Of a stretch of 64,000 bases of DNA, positions 34,127 to 42,472 are shown piece after piece. Within the stretch, counting starts at the first letter, position 1; every line of letters begins with the position of its first letter. The DNA is from CBDCYN01 sp965224205. GTDB lineage: Bacteria > Planctomycetota > Phycisphaerae > Phycisphaerales > Phycisphaeraceae. The translations under genes were made by a program, and so were the position numbers. The notes below the pieces were generated by a model. It was not told where the DNA came from. It searched no databases and saw only the letters and a list, made by a program, of their open reading frames with translations. Location of the stretch: NCBI GenBank assembly GCA_965224205.1, contig CBDCYN010000032.1, positions 62,001 through 126,000 of the forward strand, in the 5' to 3' direction.

Positions 34127-35527
34127 TCAGGTGTGCATCAGCTTGTTGATGCCGTTGAGCGCCGCGACCTTGTATGCCTCGGCGAGGGTGGGGAAGTTGA
34201 ACACGTTGTCGACGAAGTACTCGACCGTCCCGCCCAGGGCCATAGCGGCTTGGCCGATGTGGATCAGCTCGGTGGCTCCGGTCCCGATCACATGGACCCC
34301 GAGGATCTTGTGGTTCTCCTGGTGGATGAGCATCTTGAGCATCCCGGTGTCGTCACCCAATAGCTGCCCTCGGGCGATCTCAGAATACTGGGCGATGCCT
34401 GCCTCATAGGGGACCGCCGCTTCGGTAAGCTGCTCTTCGGTCTTGCCGACCATGGAGATCTCCGGGATCGCGTAGATCCCGAACGGGAACAGGTCGGGCA
34501 TGGAGTGGCATTCCTTGCCGAACGCATGGCAGATCGCCAGCCGGCCCTGCTCCATCGCGGTCGACGCTAGGGCCGGGAACCCGATCACGTCCCCGACCGC
34601 GTAGATGTGCTCGGCGGTGGTCTGGTAGTTCTCGTTGACCTTCAGCCGCTGGCGGTCGTCGTATTCGAGCCCGACGTTTTCCAACGTCAGCTCTCCGCAC
34701 ACGCCCTGGCGGCCCACGGAGTACAACAGCGTCTCGGCCCGCAGCACTTTCCCGGATTCAAGCGTCGCCTGGACCAGCTGCCCGTTACCGTTTTTCACCC
34801 CCCGTTCGATGCTCTCGACCTTCTCCCCTAGACGCAGGGTCATCCCCATCCGTCGCATGTGGTACTGGAACGCCTCGGTGATCTCTTCGTCGAGGAACCC
34901 CAGCACGTGGTGGCGACCCTCCACGAGGGTCACGCGCACCCCCAGCGTCGCCATGATGCACGCGTACTCGGTGCCGATCACCCCGCCGCCGACGACGATC
35001 ATGCTCTTGGGCAGGTGGTCGAGCGTCAGGAGGGTATCGGAGCAGAACACAGTCCGGTCATCAAACGGCACGTGGCTGGGCCGGGCGGGGCGGGTGCCGG
35101 TGGCGACGACGAACGTGTCGGCCGTGATCATCTCCGAATCAGAGGGCCGCTGGATCGCCAGTAGGTTCGGGCCCTCGAAGTGGGCCTTGCCCCAGATCAG
35201 GTCGACCCCGTTGCGGTCGAACGCGTCGCGGATCACATCCAGCTCGTGGTTGATCACCTGCTGAGAGACGTAGATCAGGTCCGCGATCGTGATGTGCCGC
35301 TTGACCCGGTAGCTCTGCCCGAACAGCCCCCGCTTCGACGCCCCAGTCAGGTGCATGACCGCCTCGCGCAGGGCCTTGGACGGGATCGTGCCGGTGTTGA
35401 TCGCCGCCCCGCCCACGACATTATTCTTCTCAACGATCGCCACGTGCTTGCCGAGTTTGGCCGCCTGGATCGCCGCCTTCTGACCCGCCGGGCCCGTCCC
35501 GATCACCGCTACGTCGTAGTGTTTCAT
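34127..35527 (-). CDS. sthA: Soluble pyridine nucleotide transhydrogenase
   Basis: 466-residue flavoprotein that moves hydride between NADPH and NAD+ in the cytoplasm. The FAD motif is VIGTGPAGQKAAIQA (8-22). GGAAINTGTIPSKALREAV replaces the redox CxxxxC of lipoamide dehydrogenases, as in SthA. The second dinucleotide fold is MIVVGGGVIGTEYACIMATL (about 176-195), followed by YAVGDVIGFPALASTAMEQG. The C-terminal dimer domain has HVIGTGATELIHIGQAAMAL. The gene is monocistronic; its promoter lies in the 340 bp before the minus-strand terminator at 35871. Confidence 0.93.
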   Translation of the reverse strand: MKHYDVAVIGTGPAGQKAAIQAAKLGKHVAIVEKNNVVGGAAINTGTIPSKALREAVMHLTGASKRGLFGQSYRVKRHITIADLIYVSQQVINHELDVIRDAFDRNGVDLIWGKAHFEGPNLLAIQRPSDSEMITADTFVVATGTRPARPSHVPFDDRTVFCSDTLLTLDHLPKSMIVVGGGVIGTEYACIMATLGVRVTLVEGRHHVLGFLDEEITEAFQYHMRRMGMTLRLGEKVESIERGVKNGNGQLVQATLESGKVLRAETLLYSVGRQGVCGELTLENVGLEYDDRQRLKVNENYQTTAEHIYAVGDVIGFPALASTAMEQGRLAICHAFGKECHSMPDLFPFGIYAIPEISMVGKTEEQLTEAAVPYEAGIAQYSEIARGQLLGDDTGMLKMLIHQENHKILGVHVIGTGATELIHIGQAAMALGGTVEYFVDNVFNFPTLAEAYKVAALNGINKLMHT

Positions 35528-35716
35528 GAGCCCTGATACCCGAATTCAAGATACAGCCGCTGAACCCCGTCCCCTGTGAGGGGGCCATCCATCTTACTTA
35601 TGTTTATCGAACGATCCCGCGTCGGCACCCTAGTTGAACGCACCCCGGATGTATCGGTCGTAACGCTTGGGTAGCTTAGCCCGCCATCCTAAAGCGGACA
35701 ATGAAGTGGCAAGAAC

Positions 35717-35812
35717 GTGTTGAGGAACTGGATCGAAAGACAAGCCGCAGCCGCGCGCCCGCGGTTGAGGTCACCTCGCCCCGACCCTTTGCTTACAGGC
35801 GTGGCCCGTCTG
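35717..35812. repeat. About 95-bp dispersed repeat, copy 1 (intergenic)
   Basis: GTGTTGAGGAACTGGATCGA through GCGGTTGAGG to GCTTACAGGCGTGGCCCGT aligns with 56655-56751, where it forms the 3' end of the M48 protease gene. Agreement is roughly 70-75% by eye with a few small gaps. Confidence 0.6.
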
Positions 35813-35870
35813 GCAGGTTTTCAATAACGTCCACAGTATGATCAACACAATAATTGAACCTGCGATACGT

Positions 35871-35904
35871 AAAAAACCCCGCTGCCGCCGAAGCGACAAC
35901 GGGG
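35871..35904 (-). terminator. Strong Rho-independent terminator, orphan
   Basis: On the minus strand: stem CCCCGTTGTCGC, loop TTCG, stem GCGGCAGCGGGG, then TTTTTTA. All 12 positions pair, two of them as G-U. It cannot serve the plus strand. No recognised minus-strand gene lies upstream of it for over 2 kb, so it must end an unannotated transcript from 35905-36480. Confidence 0.88.
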
Positions 35905-36480
35905 CGGAGGGGAGAAAGCTCAAGTGGAATACGCTCTTAATCGACGTACTTCATTAGTACTACGTCGACATCCTCAGTCAAGGTTCTCCATTATTGTTAT
36001 CAAGTCGAACCGATAAATCAAGCGCCTCATTTGCCTGATTCCTCAAATTTTACTTGAGTTGCATGGAAGGCTACATTTTTATTCGACTATAGTCAAAAAA
36101 ATTAGCTCAAAAAACGTTATTCCAAATACTTATATCGTTTTGCACGTCCACCATGACAGGAGTGAGTCTGCCTCAATGGTGCGGGGCCATCGTGACCCGT
36201 ATTCGGCTCAGCGGGTTATTATGAGCAGCGCCACGTAAAATCATAATCCCTGATAAGGGCCCAGCTGCGTGCGAAGATACCGGTCCACACTTCGCCCGTC
36301 ACCAATGAGCCACAGAAAGCAAATACACCTGTAAATAACTTAAAATTAATTGTTTACGAAACACAAAGGCCGGCGGCCATAATTCGTTGCCAAGGCTCCA
36401 TTCCGGTGGAGTGTATCGATCCCAGGGATTGACCCAGGGGTAACCTTTGAGCGTGATCAAAAAAATATACAAATAACGCA
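35905..36480 (-). other. AT-rich stretch, possible small minus-strand transcript
   Basis: No family is recognisable. Reading the minus strand toward the orphan terminator there is TTGACT-N17-TAGCCT (about 36094-36066) as a weak promoter. Next come a mini-frame MRRLIYRFDLITIMENLD (from 36030) and an overlapping one, LTEDVDVVLMKYVD (35981-35940), behind GGAG. The last stretch holds the perfect arms TCGACGTA/TACGTCGA (35941-35968). Further up, 36110-36480 has nothing I can name. Possibly a small RNA, a leader peptide, or debris. Confidence 0.3.
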
Positions 36481-36552
36481 AGCTTGAAAATGCATGCTGA
36501 TCCGCTAGCCGATAATCATACGGAGGTGGATTCTAATCAACGGAGAAAACTA

Positions 36553-36906
36553 ATGTTCACTCAGAGCACCCAGATCGAGCAGACACACCAAACGGTCGTG
36601 GTCACCATCGCCGCCAGAGAGATGACCGGCTTCGATATGCAAGAGCTTGTCAACGAGCTCGTCGGGCGGATGCGCTATGATAACGCTCGCTATTTCATCC
36701 TCGATCTGTCCGAGGTCGAGCTGATTGCCTCGGAATGCCTCGGCAGCCTCGTGATGTTCCTGCGTGATATTGAGCCCCAACGCGGGCGGATCGCCCTGGC
36801 CAACTGCCGCCCCAACGTCGCGTTTCTGTTCAAGGTCACCCGCCTCGACGCCGTCTTCGAGATCTTCGACGACGTCCAAGCCGCGAAGAAAGAAATCGTC
36901 CCTTAG
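36553..36906 (+). CDS. STAS-domain anti-sigma factor antagonist-like protein
   Basis: 117 residues from MFTQSTQIEQ, with GGAG 7 bases upstream; an ATG at 36484 lacks a ribosome site. One STAS domain: TVVVTIAAREMTGF, ARYFILDLSEVELIASECLG (phospho-site region, serine in ASECLG where SpoIIAA-type proteins have S-S-G-L-G) and GRIALANCRPNVAFLFKVTR. Such proteins release sigma factors from anti-sigma kinases. No kinase or sigma gene is beside it, so the circuit is unknown. Confidence 0.85.
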   Translation: MFTQSTQIEQTHQTVVVTIAAREMTGFDMQELVNELVGRMRYDNARYFILDLSEVELIASECLGSLVMFLRDIEPQRGRIALANCRPNVAFLFKVTRLDAVFEIFDDVQAAKKEIVP

Positions 36907-37165
36907 AGCCTGCCCGGTTCCACGCAACAGCCTCTGGATCTCTCCTCCGCAAGCAAAGCCTGCTGACTCGCCGTCATCGTTCCCCACAGCGGTTGTGCAT
37001 CCGTTGGGCAACCTTCTCATACCCCGTCAGCCTTAACTTTCGGCCAAGGCGGTCTCAGGGTTGAAGTCCCACACCGCAGTGGGCAGGTTTCCTCGCCTGG
37101 ATAGGGGTAGCCCATCCGAGGGCTTTCGGGGGTAGGGTTGATGATATTGATCACCCCTACGAAAC

Positions 37166-37196
37166 AGGGGAACCGGGCGGTTAAGCCCGGTCCCCT
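37166..37196. terminator. GC hairpin in the 36.9-37.7 kb gap
   Basis: AGGGGAACCGGGC-GGTTAA-GCCCGGTCCCCT: a stem of about 12 pairs with one bulge. No T-run follows on either strand, so it could be a factor-dependent terminator or a structural element. The surrounding 36907-37498 stretch shows no coding frame that I believe and no known RNA signature. Confidence 0.4.
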
Positions 37197-37498
37197 AACC
37201 TAACACCGCATCGACGTATTAACGGCTCAGATAGTGAAAGATGGTGTCTTGCCGCGGGGCATGCCACTCGTTTGGCGAGCCCGGCTCTATTCCCAGCTCC
37301 CATCGTCACAGCTGCAACCTCCCCTGCGGAACCATTCGGCCGAGTCGGCATCGACGATTCGATCCCCGAGGTTGGCCCGATGCCGCCGCGTCCCCTCCTG
37401 ATCAGCCCGGCCTTGCATGTCAACCCCGCCGCACTAGTGGTTAACCGCAGATCGGCCTGATTCTGCGCCGCACCGTGCACCCTGGGTCACTTTGTGAC

Positions 37499-37607
37499 GT
37501 TATCTCCCTCCCGGATGAAATGGCGGCACGATTCGTGTACGCGGCAAGTCACTTTTCGGGCTCCAGCTCGTACCCGATGCGGTATTTTGATACGCGATGC
37601 GTCTATG
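37499..37607 (+). repeat. Two-module dispersed repeat, copy D (orphan)
   Basis: CCGGATGAAATGGCGGCACG, CGTGTACGCGG, a 34-nt gap with the stem TCGGG/CCCGA, then GCGGTATTTTGATACGCGAT and GCGTCTAT. It faces the 3' end of astB, which is on the opposite strand, so no gene is positioned to use it as a leader. Confidence 0.75.
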
Positions 37608-37665
37608 ACGAACATCGCCGCCCGTACGGACCGCCCCACCGCTGCCTCCTCAACGGGTTTCTCGG

Positions 37666-39033
37666 TTATTTCTGAAAAGGGTAGAGCAACGGGAGCTCGA
37701 GGATCGTGGTCAGTTCATCCAGAGCCGCGCATGATTCGTCGATCAGCTTGGGGTCGGCCAAGTCTTGAGGCGTTAACTCCCCGCGGTAGTGCTTGTGCAC
37801 CCACTGGGTGAGTACCGCATACAGCTCGTCGGTGAACAAGACCCCCGGGTGGGTCGCCGAGATCTGATCCGGTGTCAGGACGACACGCAGCCTCAGGCAC
37901 GCCGGGCCGCCCCCGTTCTGCATGCTCTGCCGCAGGTCGACAAACCGAATCGCTTCGACCGGGTTCTTCTCTCGCAAGACCCGGTCCAGGACCGCCCGTG
38001 ACGCGTCGTGGATGCGACACTCCGTCGGGCAAACCAACGCCATCATCTCCCCGGGCAGCGTCACCAGCTGGCTATTGAATAGGTAGCTGCCCACCGCCTG
38101 TTCCAGCGACAGTTCATCGCCGGCGATCTCGATCTTGATAAGTTCGCCTCCGCACCCCTGTTCATACGCCCGCCGGATGAGCTCCACCGGGTCATGGCCC
38201 CGTCCGGGACACACAAACGCGTCACGGTGATACAGCAACACGTTGCGGTTCCCAACCGCGATCACATCGTTGTGAAATACCCCCGCGTCGATCGCATCAG
38301 GGTTCTGCTGAACGAAGAGCGTCCGATTCAGGTCCAGGCCGTGCAGCCTCGCAACCGCGTGCGAGGCTTCTAGCGTCTGCCGGGCGCCGTAGGTGTGGGG
38401 TCTGGGTTGTTCCGGGTTGAGTTCCTCTTGACCGAAAACGAAAACCTCAACCCCCGGATGACCGTACCCGCTGCACAAGCGCGTGTGGTTAGCGGCGCCC
38501 TCATCACGGAAGCACACCCCAGCCGGCAGAGGGCGGTGGTGAACAAACCGAGATGGATCGCTGAAGATCCTTTTGAGGATCGCCGACGTCTGACCCGGCT
38601 CGACACCGCGGTGGGCCGTAGAAGGTAGGTTCGCGGGCGTGAAATGGACGCGGCCGTCTCTGGTATCGGCGCTGGGCGAGACGGTCGCCGCGTTGGCCGC
38701 CCACATGCTCGAAGCGCTGAACGCCGCGGCCAGCAGCTGCGGCGCCTCGCGGTTCGCCGCCTCGATCACCAGTGTATCGCTGCCGGTGAACCCCAGCCGC
38801 CGCAGCAGGGTTAGATCCGGGCGATCTTGCGGCGGCAGCAGGGCCTGCTTCACGCCCAGGCCGGCCAGCACCTTCATCTTCGCTAGCCCCTGTAGCGCCC
38901 CCTGCTTCGGGCTAGACACCCGATAGGCGTGCCGCTGGGAGGCGAGGTTGCCCCGCGATAACCCCGCGTAGTTGTGCGTGGGACCGATCAACCCGTCGAA
39001 ATTTACCTCGTAGGCTTCGGGAACCGCCATCAT
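37666..39033 (-). CDS. astB: N-succinylarginine dihydrolase
   Basis: Second step of the arginine succinyltransferase pathway: converts N2-succinylarginine to N2-succinylornithine, releasing two NH3 and CO2. 455 residues from MMAVPEAYEVNFDGLIGPTH; the upstream extension to 39138 is a shadow of astD. The start overlaps the astD stop as ATGA (39033-39030), so translation is coupled. ANTVSPSADT-like (here AATVSPSADTRDGRVHFTPA), FHNDVIAVGNRNVLLYH and MQNGGGPACLRLRVVL carry the guanidine-modifying catalytic residues (Glu, His, Cys). Last gene of the operon. Confidence 0.94.
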   Translation of the reverse strand: MMAVPEAYEVNFDGLIGPTHNYAGLSRGNLASQRHAYRVSSPKQGALQGLAKMKVLAGLGVKQALLPPQDRPDLTLLRRLGFTGSDTLVIEAANREAPQLLAAAFSASSMWAANAATVSPSADTRDGRVHFTPANLPSTAHRGVEPGQTSAILKRIFSDPSRFVHHRPLPAGVCFRDEGAANHTRLCSGYGHPGVEVFVFGQEELNPEQPRPHTYGARQTLEASHAVARLHGLDLNRTLFVQQNPDAIDAGVFHNDVIAVGNRNVLLYHRDAFVCPGRGHDPVELIRRAYEQGCGGELIKIEIAGDELSLEQAVGSYLFNSQLVTLPGEMMALVCPTECRIHDASRAVLDRVLREKNPVEAIRFVDLRQSMQNGGGPACLRLRVVLTPDQISATHPGVLFTDELYAVLTQWVHKHYRGELTPQDLADPKLIDESCAALDELTTILELPLLYPFQK

Positions 39034-40535
39034 GAGCTCGACACGTCGTGCGACGCGTTTGTATCTGTGAGATCGATACCCGGCACCGGTGCCGTAGACA
39101 GCGATAACGAAGGCGATTCGATCGACGCCACCGGGCATGAGCAGTAGTCCACTGCGTAATACCCGCTGGGGCGGTGGTTGCCGCTAAGGCCCACCCCGCC
39201 GAACGGCAATGAACCGCTCGCCCCGGTGGTGGGCCGGTTCCAGTTCACCACGCCCGCTCGGATCCGGCGATAAAATGCCTCGTATAAGTCTCGCTGATCG
39301 CTTATTAACCCTGCAGCCAAGCCGTATCGGGTCCGGTTGGCTTCCTCGATCGCGACATCGAAATCGTCGACCCGGATCACCTGAAGTAGTGGGCCGAAAA
39401 ACTCCTCATCCCCACGGCCCACCACATCGGTGACATCGATCAGCCCCGGTGATAGCATCGCGGCGGAACCGTCGATCGCCCTCATCTTTACAATCGACCT
39501 CGCCCCCCTCTCCAGCAACTCATGCTGAACCTCGAGCATCTTCTGCGCAGCCTGCCTGGAGATAAGCGGTCCCATGAACGGCTGCGGATCATTGGTATAC
39601 GGGCCGACACGGACGGAACCGATCATCCTCTCAAGGCGATCAAGGAACCGATCGCCGGGTCGGCCGGTACGCAGGATCAGCCTCCGGGCACACGTACACC
39701 GCTGACCGGCGGTGATATACGCGGACTGGACCGTCAGGCATGACGCCGCATCGAGATCACCCGCTTCCCACACAACCAGCGGGTTGTTCCCGCCCATCTC
39801 CAGCGCCAGGATCTTCCCTGGTTGATCCGCAAAAAACCGCGACAACGCCAGGCCAACCCGCGAACTGCCGGTGAAGAACAACCCATCGATCCCGTCGTGC
39901 TGCGAAAGGGCGATCCCGGTTTCGGCATCTCCCTGAACCATGTTCACCACCCCCGGGGGCAAACCAGACCCCTCCCACAGTTCCATCATCCGCTGCCCGA
40001 CCCCAGGGGTGTTTTCGCTGGGCTTGAACACCACCGTGTTGCCAGCGATCACCGCGGGGACGATGTGACCATTGGGCAGGTGGCCGGGCAGGTTAAACGG
40101 CCCCAGCACCGCACACACCCCGTGCGGCTTGAACCGGGTCGCCGTGGCCATGCCGTTGAGTTCCTTCTGCGTTGGAGAACGGCGCTCTTGATAAGCGGCG
40201 ATGGACAGATCGATCTTGCCGATCATCGCCCCGACCTCGCCCCGCGACTCCCACAATGGTTTGCCGGTCTCACGGCTGATCGCTTCTGCTAGGTCTTGTT
40301 GGTGGCTGGTTAGCTGTTGGGCAAACGATCGGACGTGCTCAACCCGCTTGTCCAAAGGCAAACCCGCCCACGACCCGAACGCGCCCCGCGCCGCGGCGAC
40401 GGCCTGATCGACCTCACCCCCCGTTGCAGCAGCGCCCGACCACACCGTCTGGTCCGTAGCGGGATTGAACGACGCGAATACCTCGCCTTGGCCCGTGACC
40501 CATTGGCCGTTGATGAAGTGGCTAGGCGGCCCCAC
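39030..40535 (-). CDS. astD: N-succinylglutamate 5-semialdehyde dehydrogenase
   Basis: Fourth step of the succinyltransferase pathway: oxidises succinylglutamate semialdehyde with NAD+. 501 residues of the aldehyde dehydrogenase fold: GPFNLPGHLPNGHIVPAVIA (NAD site), FFTGSSRVG, LALEMGGNNPLVV (general base Glu) and TAGQRCTCARRLIL (catalytic Cys). EEFFGPLLQVIRVDD is the late signature. The start is GTG overlapping the astA stop by one base (TAGTG), and the stop overlaps astB, so the three genes are one coupled unit. The C-terminal 30 residues extend past the usual end. Confidence 0.94.
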   Translation of the reverse strand: MGPPSHFINGQWVTGQGEVFASFNPATDQTVWSGAAATGGEVDQAVAAARGAFGSWAGLPLDKRVEHVRSFAQQLTSHQQDLAEAISRETGKPLWESRGEVGAMIGKIDLSIAAYQERRSPTQKELNGMATATRFKPHGVCAVLGPFNLPGHLPNGHIVPAVIAGNTVVFKPSENTPGVGQRMMELWEGSGLPPGVVNMVQGDAETGIALSQHDGIDGLFFTGSSRVGLALSRFFADQPGKILALEMGGNNPLVVWEAGDLDAASCLTVQSAYITAGQRCTCARRLILRTGRPGDRFLDRLERMIGSVRVGPYTNDPQPFMGPLISRQAAQKMLEVQHELLERGARSIVKMRAIDGSAAMLSPGLIDVTDVVGRGDEEFFGPLLQVIRVDDFDVAIEEANRTRYGLAAGLISDQRDLYEAFYRRIRAGVVNWNRPTTGASGSLPFGGVGLSGNHRPSGYYAVDYCSCPVASIESPSLSLSTAPVPGIDLTDTNASHDVSSS

Positions 40536-41617
40536 TACGATCCGTCCTCTGGGTTAGAAAGCTCGTTGGTTCCGGAATCCAAGCCAATCGGCCGAGTGGT
40601 CGCGTACCGCACGGTATCATCGACCTTCACTTGGAGCGCCACCGCGGTCCCCCGGTTTAGCACGATCCCGCCGTTTCCAGTTTCAGCCATCTGGTCTTGA
40701 CACGCACGGAACTGTCGCCCGGTGGTGCCGATGATGTATCGAGATGAATCAACGGGATCATCGGTGATCTCCTCAACCACCGCTACCCGGCTTCGCCGGA
40801 TTGTGTCGATCCGTTCCAGCGGGCAGCTGACGATCGGACCGGCCTCGAAGATGTCGACCATCCCGCTATCGGTAAACCCCTCGGCTCCGAGGATCTTCAG
40901 CGCCCCGCGCGTGTTGGGGTGGACCTCGCCGATCACCTTCTGGGCCGATCCGGGCAACAGCGGGACGTAGATCGGGTGCGTGGGCATCAGGTCGGCGATG
41001 AATTTCTTATCGACCATGCACAGGTAATCGGCGGTGGGGTACTCGACCTCGAAGAAGTGCCGGCCTAGGGCCTCCCAAAATGGTGAGTACCCCTGCTCAT
41101 CCACCACACCGCGCAACTCAGCGATTACTACCGGGTCGAAATACCGCGGGTGCTGGGCCATGAACAGGAACCGCGACAGCGACAGTAACCGCCCGTTGCC
41201 GCCCCGGCGGTACCGCGGCGACAGGTACAGGCTGCCGATCTCGCACGGCCCGTTGTGCTCACGTACCAGGTGCAGGGTGCGGATCTCCTTGCGGATCTCG
41301 AGCATCTTCGATTCGTGGACCGAGGTCTCGATCCGGTACGCGTAGAACGGGTCGAACCCGCCGACCTTGGACACGACCCCGCACGTGCCCACGACCTGGC
41401 CGTCGGCGAGGTCCTCGGCCACGAACAAGTACGCCTCGCCCGCGGGTTTCTCGGCCATCTTGGCGAACCCCTGCACCGAGGCCTCGACCCGCTGCTCGAG
41501 CAGCTTCCGGTCACGGGGCAGGGACGTGAGCCCGAACGATGCCTGATGGGCTAACGCCTCGAGCTGGTCGAGATCATCGAGCGTGATCGGGCGGATCACG
41601 AGCATGGGTTGATTCAT
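40535..41617 (-). CDS. astA: Arginine N-succinyltransferase
   Basis: First step: succinylates arginine from succinyl-CoA. 360 residues from MNQPMLVIRPITLDDLDQLE; the internal ATG at 41605 (MLVIRP) is the usual family start and is equally possible, with AGGGA upstream. FYAYRIETSVHESKMLEIRK, EIGSLYLSPRYRRGGNGRLL, FLFMAQHPRYFDPVVIAELRG and EGFTDSGMVDIFEAGPIVSC are strongly conserved. Head of the astA-D-B operon. The AstC transaminase and AstE desuccinylase are not in the window. Confidence 0.94.
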   Translation of the reverse strand: MNQPMLVIRPITLDDLDQLEALAHQASFGLTSLPRDRKLLEQRVEASVQGFAKMAEKPAGEAYLFVAEDLADGQVVGTCGVVSKVGGFDPFYAYRIETSVHESKMLEIRKEIRTLHLVREHNGPCEIGSLYLSPRYRRGGNGRLLSLSRFLFMAQHPRYFDPVVIAELRGVVDEQGYSPFWEALGRHFFEVEYPTADYLCMVDKKFIADLMPTHPIYVPLLPGSAQKVIGEVHPNTRGALKILGAEGFTDSGMVDIFEAGPIVSCPLERIDTIRRSRVAVVEEITDDPVDSSRYIIGTTGRQFRACQDQMAETGNGGIVLNRGTAVALQVKVDDTVRYATTRPIGLDSGTNELSNPEDGS

Positions 41618-41755
41618 TCCCTGATCTAAGATTGTCAACCGCGGGGGCGACGACGACCCACGCTCCAATTTTCGGGTGAGCTCCGCAGCGAGCCGCGACC
41701 CGAAACTTTTGACTTGACACAGCACTAGGGCAAGGCCACCTAACCCTCGTCATTT

Positions 41756-42160
41756 TCAAGACCGAAAAGCACCCAGTTCTTCTTTTTCTCTAACCATCCT
41801 CTCAATAGATGCAAGACTTTTATAGTGAGTTGTCCATAGGATTTCCGCACCGTCTTCGAGCTTCTCATATACAGGCAATAGTTCGTTAATTCCTACAAAG
41901 ACCCATCTGCCCTTTTGTCCGGTGTCTTGATCCGTGCATTCAATGCTCTCCATACCCTTTCCTTCAGACAAACATTTTTTGTATGCCTTCTCTGCTGTGT
42001 TTGCTTTTACCAAATACATGTTTTCGTGGACGTTATACATCGACCGTGGGTTGCGTGATCGATTGCTGCCGTACTCTTCGTACCTGAAAATTAAAATGCC
42101 GATATACCATTCAAAAGGGCCTGCCTCGGTTAACTTATTTTTCTTTCGGTGTGCCATCAT
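41756..42160 (-). CDS. DUF4288-like protein
   Basis: 134 residues. FEWYIGILIFRYEEYG opens the domain, MYLVKANTAEKAYKKCLSEG is the family helix, and RWVFVGINELLPVYEKLEDG the later strand and turn, the general pattern of DUF4288. Function unknown; some such proteins sit beside toxin or secretion genes, but none is here. It is clearly AT-rich relative to astA and the M20 gene on both sides, so it was probably acquired. A REP-like inverted repeat lies upstream. Confidence 0.65.
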   Translation of the reverse strand: MMAHRKKNKLTEAGPFEWYIGILIFRYEEYGSNRSRNPRSMYNVHENMYLVKANTAEKAYKKCLSEGKGMESIECTDQDTGQKGRWVFVGINELLPVYEKLEDGAEILWTTHYKSLASIERMVREKEELGAFRS

Positions 42161-42354
42161 TCACTGATATCCGTCGGGTATCATTCACCGCATCGAAGAT
42201 ACATTGGGATCTGAAATTACCTTGCTGTATATGAGTGACCCCGTCAACCTGATCGAGATTGATAAATTTTATTATAACAAAATTGCCTTGTGCGCCGCTC
42301 AAGCTGTATGTTAAATAGCAGTCAGGCTCAACCAGTCGTTGAGGGTCCAGTCAG

Positions 42355-42430
42355 GTAGGCCCGGCATCGTGCCGGGCACCCCGCGTGGCTATCGCGTCGG
42401 GTCTTTGCCCGGCAAAAATGCCGGGCCTAC
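42355..42430. repeat. REP-like inverted repeat
   Basis: Left arm GTAGGCCCGGCATCGTGCCG then GGC (42355-42377); right arm GCCCGGCAAAAATGCCGGGC then CTAC (42407-42430). Each arm is a hairpin, and the two arms pair with each other. The rest of 42161-42472 is AT-rich and empty. Confidence 0.8.
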
Positions 42431-42472
42431 CCTACTGCGGAGCTCACCCGAAAATTTAGGCCTGTCAGCACA

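Noticed and set aside
36299..36481. 60-residue minus-strand frame with hydrophobic stretches (MRYLYIFLITLKG)
   Set aside because: No ribosome site and no family, in AT-rich DNA where such frames and their hydrophobic look arise by chance; at most part of the unknown transcript region.
36907..37200. RNase P RNA, SRP RNA or tmRNA in the STAS-astB gap
   Set aside because: None of the conserved core sequences of these RNAs was found on either strand.
37475..37811. Plus-strand frames starting near 37475-37494 and running into astB
   Set aside because: They are translations of repeat copy D followed by the antisense of astB.
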